DNA of 14,895 nt from Bacillota bacterium. Lineage in GTDB: Bacteria > Bacillota > Clostridia > Christensenellales > SZUA-584. Below, piece after piece: positions 6,057 to 13,875 of the stretch. Numbering within the stretch: the first letter of the stretch is position 1; every line of letters begins with the position of its first letter. The stretch lies in assembly GCA_023399095.1 (NCBI GenBank), contig JAEWQS010000046.1, positions 1 through 14,895 on the forward strand, given 5' to 3'. A program made the translations under genes and the position numbers. The notes beneath the pieces were generated by a model, which saw nothing but the letters and a program-made list of their open reading frames with translations, was not told where the DNA came from and made no database searches.

Positions 6057-7400
6057 TTAAATATGTATCCCGTTGGTGGCTGCCACTTCGCAAAACCAAT
6101 GCGCGGAATCCTTAAGGATGCGACATTGAGTGGGGTAATCGATATAAACAAGGCCAAAGCGCTCGTCATACCCGTTGTGCCATTCAAAGTTATCCGAAAG
6201 GCTCCAATGCAGGTAGCCGCTGATCGGTATGCCGTCGTCGCAGGCCTTGCGCAGCTCAATTAAATAGCGGTGCAGAAAATCGATGCGACCGAGGTCGTGC
6301 ACCTGACCATCAAGGAATATGCGGTCGTTGCAAGACTGACCGTTCTCAGTGATCATCACGGGCAAGCCGTATCGCTTGTGTATGAAGCGGGGGCCGAAGC
6401 GCAGCACCTCGGGCGTCACAGGCCATTTCATGGCTGTGCGAGGGAACCCCGGATACTTTTCAATATCATCGCCGTTTTCATCAACAAGCCGTCCGTTGTA
6501 TATATTGAGGCCGACAAAATCGATAGGTTGCTTGATAATCTGCCAGTCTTCATCGGAAACCGATGACGCAAATTCATTGAATCCGGGCACGTCACATTCG
6601 GGATATCGGCCCAATATCAGCGGATCGAGAAAAAGGTTGTGCGAGAACAGCCAGTCGTCCCCGGATACGGCGAAGCTTGATTTTTCCGCCGCGTCGCAGA
6701 GCGCGGGCGTGTCATTTGTCGGGTAGCAAAGCCGACCGGTGGAGGCTGAACCGATACGGACGGAATCAGGGCTGTTTTCACGCAGCGCTTTAATGGAAAG
6801 CCCTTGTGCAAGCAGCGAGTTGTGCATGCATGTGAATATGCTTTCAAGCGGCAGACGAAGACCGGGCGCATGGATGCCGCGCTCATATCCCAGACAGACA
6901 AAGCATTGTTGCTCGTTTAATGGAATATACGTTTTTACCCGCCCAGCAAAATGACGCGCGACAACCGCTGAATATTCTTCAAATGCGTAAATGGTATCAC
7001 GACATAGCCAGCCGCCCTGCATGTGAACGGCGGACGGCGTATCCCAATGATACAACGTAATGATAGGCTCGATGCCGTTCTCCAGCAGCATGTCGACGAG
7101 CGCGTCGTAGAAAGCGAGTCCTTTCTTGTTAACCGTGCCGCGTCCTTCTGGGAGTATGCGCGGCCAGCTCAATGAAAAGCGATATGCTTTAAGATTGAGC
7201 TTCTTCATGATCGAAATGTCTTCAGCGAAGCGATGATACGCATCGCACGCAATTTCGCCATTGTGGTTATTGGTAATGACACCCTTGAAACGGCAGAAAT
7301 CGTCCCAGACGCTGAGGCCCTTGCCATCTTCGTTAAAGGCGCCCTCTGTTTGATAAGCGGAGCTGGCAGCACCCCAAATGAAGTCCTTTGGGAAAGCCAT
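6057..7400 (-). CDS. bglA: Glycoside hydrolase family 1 beta-glucosidase
   Basis: A 447-aa protein of normal GH1 length, with no signal peptide, so it is cytoplasmic. It hydrolyses beta-glucosides such as cellobiose by a retaining mechanism. It starts with FPKDFIWGAASSAYQTEGA (residues 3-21; Q17 contacts glycone), YHWDTP (117-122) follows, acid/base E163 is in PLNEQQ, nucleophile E352 is in MITENG, and LHWSLSDNFEWHNGYDERFG (397-416) forms the aglycone-side and Trp signature. The usual NEP is NEQ here, but the glutamate is kept. The start overlaps the stop of the phosphorylase gene (TGATG), and GAGGTG sits 8 nt upstream, so the genes are coupled. Exact specificity (glucosidase, 6-phospho-glucosidase or galactosidase) is not certain; context with a phosphorylase and an ABC transporter, not a PTS, favours unphosphorylated cellobiose or cellodextrins. 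Confidence 0.92.
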   Translation of the reverse strand: MAFPKDFIWGAASSAYQTEGAFNEDGKGLSVWDDFCRFKGVITNNHNGEIACDAYHRFAEDISIMKKLNLKAYRFSLSWPRILPEGRGTVNKKGLAFYDALVDMLLENGIEPIITLYHWDTPSAVHMQGGWLCRDTIYAFEEYSAVVARHFAGRVKTYIPLNEQQCFVCLGYERGIHAPGLRLPLESIFTCMHNSLLAQGLSIKALRENSPDSVRIGSASTGRLCYPTNDTPALCDAAEKSSFAVSGDDWLFSHNLFLDPLILGRYPECDVPGFNEFASSVSDEDWQIIKQPIDFVGLNIYNGRLVDENGDDIEKYPGFPRTAMKWPVTPEVLRFGPRFIHKRYGLPVMITENGQSCNDRIFLDGQVHDLGRIDFLHRYLIELRKACDDGIPISGYLHWSLSDNFEWHNGYDERFGLVYIDYPTQCRILKDSAHWFCEVAATNGIHI

Positions 7401-9823
7401 CAGATAAACACCTCAACCTGATATTCTTCTTTGCCATCTTCAAACGGTATGATGTTGCCGTTGACAGGCTTGCCATCCACCTTCATTTTAAACACCTTTT
7501 TATCGGTGTTATGGACGGTGACGGTATAAAGCGCACCGCGGAACTGGCGTTTGACTGTGTAGTTGCTGAGCTCTGCGGGTACGCATGGATTGATCATCAG
7601 GCCGTTATAGTGCGGCGTGATACCGAGAAGCGCCTGACTGACACAGACAAAGGACCAGGCGGCTGTGCCGGTGAGCCAGCTGTTTTTGGCTTCACCGTAG
7701 CGCGGGGCTTTGCGGCCGGCAATCATTTGACTGTATACATAAGGCTCTGTCCTGTGGATATCGCTGAACTCCTCGACATAAGAGGGACAGCTGCGGCGAT
7801 ATGTGTCGAATGCCTCCTCGGCATGGCCAAGCTTCGTTTCCGCAATGCTTACCCACGGGTTGTTGTGGCAGAACACAGAACCGTTCTCTTTATAGGATGC
7901 AGGGTAGCTCGTGATTTCACCGAGCTCCTTGTGATATTCCGAATAGCAGGGCGCAAGCAGCTCGATGCCAAAGTCGTTAAGAAGGCGCGTTCTGACTGAC
8001 GCGAGCGCACGCTCGGCATATCCTTCCTCGATGCCGATGCCCGCCATGACGCAGAATCCCTGAGGCTCGATGAAGATTTGCCCTTCCTCACATTCATGGC
8101 TGCCGACTTTGTTTTCAAAAGCGTCATAAGCGCGCAGGAACCATTCGCCATCCCAGCCGTTTTCCAGCACTGCCTGAGAAATTGTATCAACCTCGCGCAG
8201 TACCGCGTCCGCTTCTTCTTTTGAGCCGTAAAAACGGCATAGGTCGGCGTATTCTTTGGCGTATTTCACAAAAATGCCCGCAATCAGCACACTTTCGGCT
8301 TTGCCGCTTTCAAAGTTGGCCACAGTCTGGAAGCTCTCGCCCGGTTTTTCGGAGAAGCAATTCAAATTGAGGCAGTCGTTCCAGTCCGCACGGCCGATCA
8401 GCGGCAAGCCGTGCGGCCCTTTGTGCGTCACAGTGTAGTTGATGCTGCGGCGCAGATGCTCAAAAAGCGGCTTTTCGCTGCCGAGCTGATTGTCGAACGG
8501 CACCATCTCACTGAGTATGTCCGCCTTGCCTGTTTCGCGGATGTATGCTGCGGTGCAGGCAACAAGCCAGAGCGGGTCGTCGTTAAAGCCGGTGCCCACG
8601 TCGGCGTTGCCGCGCTTGGTGAGCGGCTGATATTGATGATATGTGCTGCCGTCTTCAAACTGAACGGCGGCGATATCGAGTATGCGCTGCCGTGCGCGTT
8701 CGGGGACGAGATGAACGAAGCCGAGCAGATCCTGACAGCTGTCTCTAAAGCCCATGCCGCGCCCCACGCCACTTTCAAAGTAGCTGGCGCTTCGACTTAG
8801 GTTAAACGTCATCATACATTGATATTGATGCCAGATGTTCACCATGCGGTTTAGTTTTTCGTTGGGGCTCGTGATGTGAAAACGCTCAAGCAACTGTGAC
8901 CAGTGATCCTTCAGCGCTTGAAAAGCGGACTCGACCGCAGTCGTATCGGCATACCGCGCCATCATGGCTTTGGCTTTTGTTTTGTTGATAATGCCTTTGC
9001 TTTCCCATTTGTCTTTCTGGTCGTTTTCTATATAGCCTATAATGAATATGAAGCTTTTTTCTTCACCAGGGGCAAGCGTTAAATCGATGCGGTGGCTCGC
9101 CATAGGCGCCCAACCGCTGGCATTGCTGCCGCCGCTTTGACCCATCTGTACCATTTTTGGCGCTTCCCAGGAACCAAAACGCCCAAGGAACGATTCCCGG
9201 TCAGTATCATAGCCGCTTAAAGGTGCGTTCACGTTGTAAAACGCGTAATGATCACGACGTTCGCGGTATTCGGATTTGTGATAAAGCGCACTGCCATCAA
9301 TCTCAACCTCACCGATGCTTAAGTTGCGCTGGAAGTTCTGCGAATCATCCACGGTGTCCCACAGACACCACTCGATGGCACTGTAAAGCTGGATGCTTTT
9401 TTCGTTTTGGCTCTCATTCTTCACCGTCAGCAAATTGATCTCGCAGGTGTCATTAAGAGGAACAAAGCATGTCAGTTTGACCGAAAGATCATTTTTGACA
9501 CTTTCAAAAATCGTATAATTGAGCCCATGGCGGCATTTGTAGCTGTCAAGTGCCGTTTTGCAGGGCAGGAACCCTGGGTTCCAGAGTGTTCCTTCATCTT
9601 TAATATAGTAGTGACGGCCGTCCTGATCGTAGGGCACATTGTTGTAACGGTAGCGAGTGAGACGGCGCAGCTTTGCGTCCTTGTAAAAGCAGTATCCACC
9701 ACCTGTGTTGGAAATGATACTGAAAAAGTCACTGCTGCCCAGATAATTGATCCATGGCAGGGGTGTGGCAGGTGTCTCAATGACATATTCCCTTGCTGAA
9801 TCGTCGAAATGGCCGTATTTCAT
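7400..9823 (-). CDS. cbp: Cellobiose phosphorylase (GH94)
   Basis: An 807-aa cytoplasmic enzyme that splits cellobiose with inorganic phosphate into alpha-glucose-1-phosphate and glucose, saving ATP. It closely resembles the clostridial enzyme from the N-terminus (MKYGHFDDSAREYVI, PWINYLG) onward. It has EYRERRDHYAFYNVN (about 185-199), RSASYFESGVGRGMGFRD (344-361) and GLPLIGRADWNDCLNLNCFS (472-491), in which D483 is the expected general acid. VFCHNNPW and SWLTGTAAW (about 650 and 715) belong to the phosphate site region. Length fits cellobiose phosphorylase rather than the roughly 980-aa cellodextrin phosphorylase. The ATG at 9823, not 9850, has CAGGAG 9 nt upstream and matches known N-termini. 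It heads a two-gene operon with the GH1 enzyme and is divergent from the LacI regulator. Confidence 0.96.
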   Translation of the reverse strand: MKYGHFDDSAREYVIETPATPLPWINYLGSSDFFSIISNTGGGYCFYKDAKLRRLTRYRYNNVPYDQDGRHYYIKDEGTLWNPGFLPCKTALDSYKCRHGLNYTIFESVKNDLSVKLTCFVPLNDTCEINLLTVKNESQNEKSIQLYSAIEWCLWDTVDDSQNFQRNLSIGEVEIDGSALYHKSEYRERRDHYAFYNVNAPLSGYDTDRESFLGRFGSWEAPKMVQMGQSGGSNASGWAPMASHRIDLTLAPGEEKSFIFIIGYIENDQKDKWESKGIINKTKAKAMMARYADTTAVESAFQALKDHWSQLLERFHITSPNEKLNRMVNIWHQYQCMMTFNLSRSASYFESGVGRGMGFRDSCQDLLGFVHLVPERARQRILDIAAVQFEDGSTYHQYQPLTKRGNADVGTGFNDDPLWLVACTAAYIRETGKADILSEMVPFDNQLGSEKPLFEHLRRSINYTVTHKGPHGLPLIGRADWNDCLNLNCFSEKPGESFQTVANFESGKAESVLIAGIFVKYAKEYADLCRFYGSKEEADAVLREVDTISQAVLENGWDGEWFLRAYDAFENKVGSHECEEGQIFIEPQGFCVMAGIGIEEGYAERALASVRTRLLNDFGIELLAPCYSEYHKELGEITSYPASYKENGSVFCHNNPWVSIAETKLGHAEEAFDTYRRSCPSYVEEFSDIHRTEPYVYSQMIAGRKAPRYGEAKNSWLTGTAAWSFVCVSQALLGITPHYNGLMINPCVPAELSNYTVKRQFRGALYTVTVHNTDKKVFKMKVDGKPVNGNIIPFEDGKEEYQVEVFI

Positions 9824-9859
9824 GGTGATGGTCTCCTGTGTTTTATACATTAATGTGAA

Positions 9860-9870
9860 CGATAACGATT
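9860..9870. promoter_or_regulatory. LacI-type operator upstream of cellobiose phosphorylase
   Basis: CGATAACGATT differs at one position from the CGAAAACGATT motif found at the lacI promoters. It lies 10-20 bp downstream of the predicted phosphorylase start point, a roadblock position. It also overlaps a sequence (9854-9867) one mismatch from a CcpA catabolite-repression site, so either protein might bind. Confidence 0.55.
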
Positions 9871-9886
9871 ACGCTATCTGTGGAGT

Positions 9887-9915
9887 ATTTTATACAATAC
9901 AGTTCGAAAAGTAAA
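9887..9915 (-). promoter_or_regulatory. Probable promoter of the phosphorylase operon
   Basis: On the minus strand, TTTACT (9915-9910) and TAAAAT (9892-9887) are 17 bp apart; both are imperfect. The start point would be near 9880, leaving a leader of about 57 nt. The divergent gap (9824-10154) otherwise holds the lacI promoters and operators; 9916-10008 is AT-rich with nothing I can identify. Confidence 0.5.
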
Positions 9916-10008
9916 GATATTTATAAAAAATAGAGTCGATTTCTAATATAAGTCTAAAAAAGAGCTTAAAAGCATCTAATATTGCGATTTTTTTATTATT
10001 ATATCCTC

Positions 10009-10056
10009 TTGACTTTATGTGAAATGATGCTATATAATTAAATCGCGAAAACGATT
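10009..10056 (+). promoter_or_regulatory. lacI operon promoter P1 with operator
   Basis: TTGACT (10009-10014) and TATAAT (10033-10038) are 18 bp apart. Just downstream, AATCG (10041-10045) and CGATT (10052-10056) form an inverted repeat around the start point, and CGAAAACGATT (10046-10056) is the repeated motif. Confidence 0.7.
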
Positions 10057-10090
10057 AAGAAATAAAGCTTGTACGATAACTGTTGTATTA

Positions 10091-10138
10091 TTGATGTTTT
10101 AGGCGAAAACGTGTACAATCCATTATAAATCGTTTTCG
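10091..10138 (+). promoter_or_regulatory. lacI operon promoter P2 with two operator motifs
   Basis: TTGATG (10091-10096) and TACAAT (10114-10119) are 17 bp apart. CGAAAACG (10104-10111) lies in the spacer, and AATCGTTTTCG (10128-10138), the reverse complement of CGAAAACGATT, covers the predicted start point and ends at the Shine-Dalgarno. P2 is weaker than P1; both may be used. Confidence 0.55.
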
Positions 10139-10154
10139 AGGAGTGTTATATAGA

Positions 10155-11189
10155 ATGGTAACAATTAAGGATATATCAAAAAGATGCGGCGTTTCTTCCG
10201 CAACAGTCAGCAAAGCACTCAATGGGTATTCCGATATTGGGGAAGATACGGCAGCGTATGTGCGCAGTGTGGCCAAAGAAATGGGTTACCTGCCCAACGC
10301 GACGGCGCGTGCTCTCAAAACGAACCGTTCTAATAATATTGGTGTATTGTTTATTGATCAAACACAGAGCGGCCTGACACATGAATACTTTTCGTCTGTC
10401 CTTAACAGCTTTAAGGTAGAAGCAGAAAAGCGCGGCTTCGATATCACATTTATCAGCAAGAATATTGGCCAGTTCCAGATGAGCTACTACGAGCACTGTA
10501 AGTACCGCAACTGTGACGGTGTGGTGATTGCGAGCGTTAACTTTAAAGATCCGGATGTCGTTGAGCTTGTGAACAGCGAAATACCTACCGTCACGATTGA
10601 TCACGTTTTTGACAACAGAACCGCTATTTTATCCGACAACGTCCAATGCGTCTGCCAAATGGTGAAGTATCTTTACGACTGCGGACACAGACGTATTGCG
10701 TATATACACGGCGAGGATACCTCGGTGACACAGAAACGCCTTGCCAGCTTTCACAAAACATGCAGAGAGCTTGGTATCGATCCGCCAGACGAATACGTCA
10801 AACCGGCGATCTACCACGATCCCAAAGCCAGTGGCCTTGCCACGCGCGAGCTGCTTGCGCTGCCTATACGGCCCACTTGCATCATGTACCCCGACGATTT
10901 TTCCTTTATCGGCGGTATGAATGAGATAGAACGTCACGGGCTTGAGATTCCCGAGGATATCAGTGTGGTGGGACACGATGGCATTTACTTGTCGCAAGTG
11001 CTGCGCCCGCGCCTGACCACACTCAAGCAGGATACTGAAGCGCTGGGGCGCGAAGCGGCGGCGAAGCTCATTGAGGCGATCGTTTCGCCCAAAACGTTTA
11101 TTCCGCAGCAGGTGGTCGTCCCCGGACACATCGTTGAAGGTAAGTCGGTAAAAAAGCTTAACCGCACAATGAGTGTTGTTGATCTGTAA
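10155..11189 (+). CDS. LacI family repressor of the cellobiose locus
   Basis: A 344-aa LacI/GalR-type regulator of full length. The helix-turn-helix is TIKDISKRCGVSSATVSKAL (residues 3-22), followed by the hinge region YLPNATARALKTNRSNNIGV (45-64), which also opens the periplasmic-binding-like ligand domain. Later landmarks are VPTVTIDHVFD-like and VVGHDGIYLSQVLRPRLTTL segments typical of the family. The ATG at 10155 follows GAGGAG by 11 nt; an in-frame GTG at 10143 lies within the Shine-Dalgarno and is rejected. It lies between the catabolic genes and the transporter genes, and copies of one motif flank both promoters, so it probably represses both arms until a cellobiose-type sugar binds. 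The ligand is inferred from context only. Confidence 0.92.
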   Translation: MVTIKDISKRCGVSSATVSKALNGYSDIGEDTAAYVRSVAKEMGYLPNATARALKTNRSNNIGVLFIDQTQSGLTHEYFSSVLNSFKVEAEKRGFDITFISKNIGQFQMSYYEHCKYRNCDGVVIASVNFKDPDVVELVNSEIPTVTIDHVFDNRTAILSDNVQCVCQMVKYLYDCGHRRIAYIHGEDTSVTQKRLASFHKTCRELGIDPPDEYVKPAIYHDPKASGLATRELLALPIRPTCIMYPDDFSFIGGMNEIERHGLEIPEDISVVGHDGIYLSQVLRPRLTTLKQDTEALGREAAAKLIEAIVSPKTFIPQQVVVPGHIVEGKSVKKLNRTMSVVDL

Positions 11190-11193
11190 GAAC

Positions 11194-11208
11194 GGTTCTC
11201 ATAGAACC
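11194..11208 (+). terminator. Weak hairpin between lacI and the binding-protein gene
   Basis: GGTTCT and AGAACC form a 6-bp stem with a 3-nt loop 5 bp after the lacI stop, followed by an AT-rich stretch with TTTTT. It may give partial termination. I see no convincing separate promoter in the gap, so the transporter genes probably depend on read-through from lacI. Confidence 0.35.
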
Positions 11209-11279
11209 TATGATAAATTTTTATAAAATTGGCATGCGTACAAAAACCTTAGCGTGTGCAATAAAAAAGGAGGAGAAAT

Positions 11280-12719
11280 ATGAGAACTTTAAAAATGCTG
11301 ATTGTCAGCATGGTTGCTTTGGTCATGCTGGTCTCGCTGGCCGCTTGCGGTACGCCGGCAGCCCAACCGTCCGAGAGCGCTCCCGCTGAATCTGCTTCTG
11401 CGGAAAAGCCGTCCACTGAGGTGTCTGAAGAAGCCCCTGTAGAAGCCCCTGCAGATACAGGCACAGTGCTTAACATTCATTGCTGGAACACAGAGTTCCA
11501 GGACAGATTCGCAAAATTCTTTGACGAAGCAGGCTTGGTTCCCGAGGGCGTTACAGTAAACTTTGTGATCACGCCTAACGAGGACAATGCTTATCAGAAC
11601 GCGCTCGACGCTGCTCTTTTGAATCAGGAATCGGCTGCGGCTGATGAAAAGGTTGATATCTTCCTGATCGAAGCTGACTATGCGAGCAAATACGTTGACA
11701 CCCCCTATACGCTTGACGTGGTAAGCGAAGTGGGATTAACGGAAGAAGATCTTGCCGATCAGTATCAGTACACAAAGGACATCGCTAAAGATTCTAACGG
11801 CGTGCTTAAAGGCGTCACATGGCAGGCAACACCTGGCCTCTTCGCATACAGACGCTCGCTTGCCAAAGAAGTTCTTGGTACGGACGTTCCTGAAGAAGTT
11901 CAGGCATCCTTAAGCGATTGGGCGAAGTTCGACGCGGTAGCTGCTCAGATGAGCGAAAAAGGCTACAAGATGCTCACCGGTTTTGATGATGCATACAGAA
12001 CATTCTCCAATAACGTGTCGGCTCCTTGGGTTGATGCCAATGGTGTGATTCAGATTGATGCCAACATCATGAAGTGGGTTGACCAGACCAAGGATTACAC
12101 AGATAAAGGCTATAACAACAAGAGTATTCTGTGGGATGCTCAGTGGGCAGCAGACCAGGGCCCCGGAAGCAAAGTGTTTGGTTACTTCATGCCGCCGTGG
12201 GGCTTCGACTTCGTGCTGATGGGCAACTCTCTTGAAGTTCCCGAAGCTGAAGGCGGAAAGCTGGAAGCTGGCAACGGTAACTATGGTGATTGGGCAGCTT
12301 GCGAAGGTCCTGCCGGTTACTACTGGGGCGGCACATGGATCTGTGGCGCGGCCGGAACAGACAACTTGAACCTTGTGAAGCAGGTTATGTACACAATGAC
12401 ATGTGATTCTGAGACACTTAAAGCCATCACATACGAATACAACGATTTCTGTAATAACTCGGTCGCGATGGATGCGATTGCAGCCGACTCGGCTTACGGC
12501 TCTGAATTCCTTGGCGGACAGAACCATATCGCTAAGTTTGCGTCTGCTGCTCCGAACATCGACATGAGCAACATTTCTCCGTATGACCAGGGCTGCAACG
12601 AAGAAATTCAGACAGCCATGCACGACTACTTTAACGGCACTGTGACAAAGGACGAAGCTCTTGCGAACTTCTACACAGCTGTTATCGAAAAGTATCCGAA
12701 CCTCAAGAAACCTGAATAA
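11280..12719 (+). CDS. ABC transporter sugar-binding lipoprotein (CUT1 type)
   Basis: A 479-aa extracellular solute-binding protein. The signal peptide ends in LAAC (residues 20-23) with lipidated C23. A linker rich in Ala, Ser, Pro and Glu (about 25-60) tethers it to the membrane. The mature domain begins TVLNIHCWNTEFQDRFAKFF (about 61-80) and contains DIFLIEADYASKYV, FAYRRSLAKEVLGTD and many aromatic residues (for example MPPWGFDFV, YYWGGTWICG) as in carbohydrate-binding clefts. GGAGGAG lies 4 nt upstream of the ATG. The order lacI, binding protein, two permeases and divergent cellobiose enzymes points to cellobiose or cellodextrin as substrate; that specificity is inferred. A long structured gap separates it from the permease genes, probably favouring excess binding protein. 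Confidence 0.92.
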   Translation: MRTLKMLIVSMVALVMLVSLAACGTPAAQPSESAPAESASAEKPSTEVSEEAPVEAPADTGTVLNIHCWNTEFQDRFAKFFDEAGLVPEGVTVNFVITPNEDNAYQNALDAALLNQESAAADEKVDIFLIEADYASKYVDTPYTLDVVSEVGLTEEDLADQYQYTKDIAKDSNGVLKGVTWQATPGLFAYRRSLAKEVLGTDVPEEVQASLSDWAKFDAVAAQMSEKGYKMLTGFDDAYRTFSNNVSAPWVDANGVIQIDANIMKWVDQTKDYTDKGYNNKSILWDAQWAADQGPGSKVFGYFMPPWGFDFVLMGNSLEVPEAEGGKLEAGNGNYGDWAACEGPAGYYWGGTWICGAAGTDNLNLVKQVMYTMTCDSETLKAITYEYNDFCNNSVAMDAIAADSAYGSEFLGGQNHIAKFASAAPNIDMSNISPYDQGCNEEIQTAMHDYFNGTVTKDEALANFYTAVIEKYPNLKKPE

Positions 12720-12730
12720 TACAGTTGATG

Positions 12731-12797
12731 TCATGCTTGGATGGTTTGTCTCAACTGATCGTCAGTCATAATAGACATCCCATCTGATAGAGCATGA
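12731..12797 (+). promoter_or_regulatory. Nested imperfect stem-loop after the binding-protein gene
   Basis: Nested complementary segments can fold into one long arm: TCATGCT (12731-12737) with AGCATGA (12791-12797), GATGG with CCATC, GTCT with AGAC, and CTGA-TCG-TCAG at the tip (12755-12765). There is no T-run. It could protect the 3' end of the binding-protein mRNA. Confidence 0.4.
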
Positions 12798-12802
12798 TGA
12801 AA

Positions 12803-12853
12803 GACAAGTGTGACAGGATGGGGCACAGCCTCGTGCCCCGTCCTGAACTTGTT
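12803..12853 (+). terminator. Strong hairpin between binding-protein and permease genes
   Basis: CAGGATGGGGCAC (12814-12826) pairs over 13 bp with GTGCCCCGTCCTG (12833-12845), with one G-T pair and a 6-nt loop. An outer stem, ACAAGT with ACTTGT, extends it. No T-run follows, so it is more likely an attenuator or RNA-stabilising hairpin that lowers permease expression relative to the binding protein than a full terminator. Confidence 0.6.
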
Positions 12854-12924
12854 AATACGGGTTTCTGCACCGTTTCAAACGCGCTGGCAGGCCCGACGAC
12901 GAAAGTTGTATCGAGGTGAATATT

Positions 12925-13875
12925 ATGACGACAGTTGCTATGCCTAAGAAGAAAGTTAAGTCGGTAAGCTACGGGAAGTGGGGATACATTTTTATTGCAC
13001 CCTTCTTCATCGTGTTTGCATTGTTTACACTTTATCCTTTGTTTTCAACATTTTATAACAGCTTCTTTGAAAATTACCGTCAGGGATTAATACAGATTGG
13101 TCCTACCTTTGTGGGGCTTCAAAATTATGTAACAGTTATGGCTGAAGGCGAATTGTTCAAATACCTGGCGAATACCGGTATCATGTGGATCATGGGGTTT
13201 ATTCCACAGATCGCTATATCGTTATTGCTCGGTGCCTGGTTTACTGATCTTAGACTCAGGCTCAGAACAAGCTTCTTTAAATCTGTTATCTACATGCCGA
13301 ATTTAATTATGGCCTCTGCTTTTTCTATGTTGTTTTTTGCGCTGTTTACAGACAATGGCCCAGTAGACACCATACTTCAAAGTGCCGGTATGGAGCCGCT
13401 GCATATTATAGCCAGCACCGGCGCAACGCGAGGACTTGTTGCGCTGATGAATTTTCTGATGTGGTTCGGGAATACGACCATACTGCTGATGGCAGGTATT
13501 ATGGGCATTGATCCCGCTTTGTTTGAATCGGCACAGATCGATGGTGCACGTCCATGGCAGGTGTTTAAAAAGGTGACACTGCCTTTGATTCGTCCGATTC
13601 TGGTTTATGTGCTGATCACATCCATGATAGGCGGTCTGCAGATGTTCGATATCCCTCAAATATTGACGCAAGGTGACGGATGGCCGGATCGCAATAGTAT
13701 GACGATTATTATGTGGCTCAATAAGCATCTGTATAACAAGAATCTTGGCTTAGGCGGCGCGGTTTCTGTATATTTGTTTATTGTCACAGCTGCGCTCAGC
13801 GGTATCGTGTTTAAATTGCTCAACGGTAAATCAGAGAAAAGGATAAAGAAGGAGGCGGCAAAAAATGAAAAGTAA
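12925..13875 (+). CDS. ABC transporter permease, first subunit (CUT1, MalF-like)
   Basis: A 316-aa inner-membrane protein with about six helices: the first at residues 20-40 (WGYIFIAPFFIVFALFTLYP), then about 83-104, 120-141, 168-192, 223-242 and 281-302. The cytoplasmic EAA loop, which docks to the ATPase, is ESAQIDGARPWQVFKKVTLP (201-220), a clear CUT1 signature. The ATG at 12925 has GAGGTG 6 nt upstream; the GTG at 12916 lies inside that site. The final codons overlap the next permease gene. It pairs with that subunit and the upstream binding protein to import the sugar. No ATPase gene is nearby. Confidence 0.92.
   Translation: MTTVAMPKKKVKSVSYGKWGYIFIAPFFIVFALFTLYPLFSTFYNSFFENYRQGLIQIGPTFVGLQNYVTVMAEGELFKYLANTGIMWIMGFIPQIAISLLLGAWFTDLRLRLRTSFFKSVIYMPNLIMASAFSMLFFALFTDNGPVDTILQSAGMEPLHIIASTGATRGLVALMNFLMWFGNTTILLMAGIMGIDPALFESAQIDGARPWQVFKKVTLPLIRPILVYVLITSMIGGLQMFDIPQILTQGDGWPDRNSMTIIMWLNKHLYNKNLGLGGAVSVYLFIVTAALSGIVFKLLNGKSEKRIKKEAAKNEK

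Noticed and set aside
9854..9867. TGTGAACGATAACG resembles a CcpA catabolite-repression (cre) site with one mismatch.
   Set aside because: The overlapping CGATAACGATT matches the motif at the lacI promoters better, so I assign it to the local regulator; CcpA binding remains possible.
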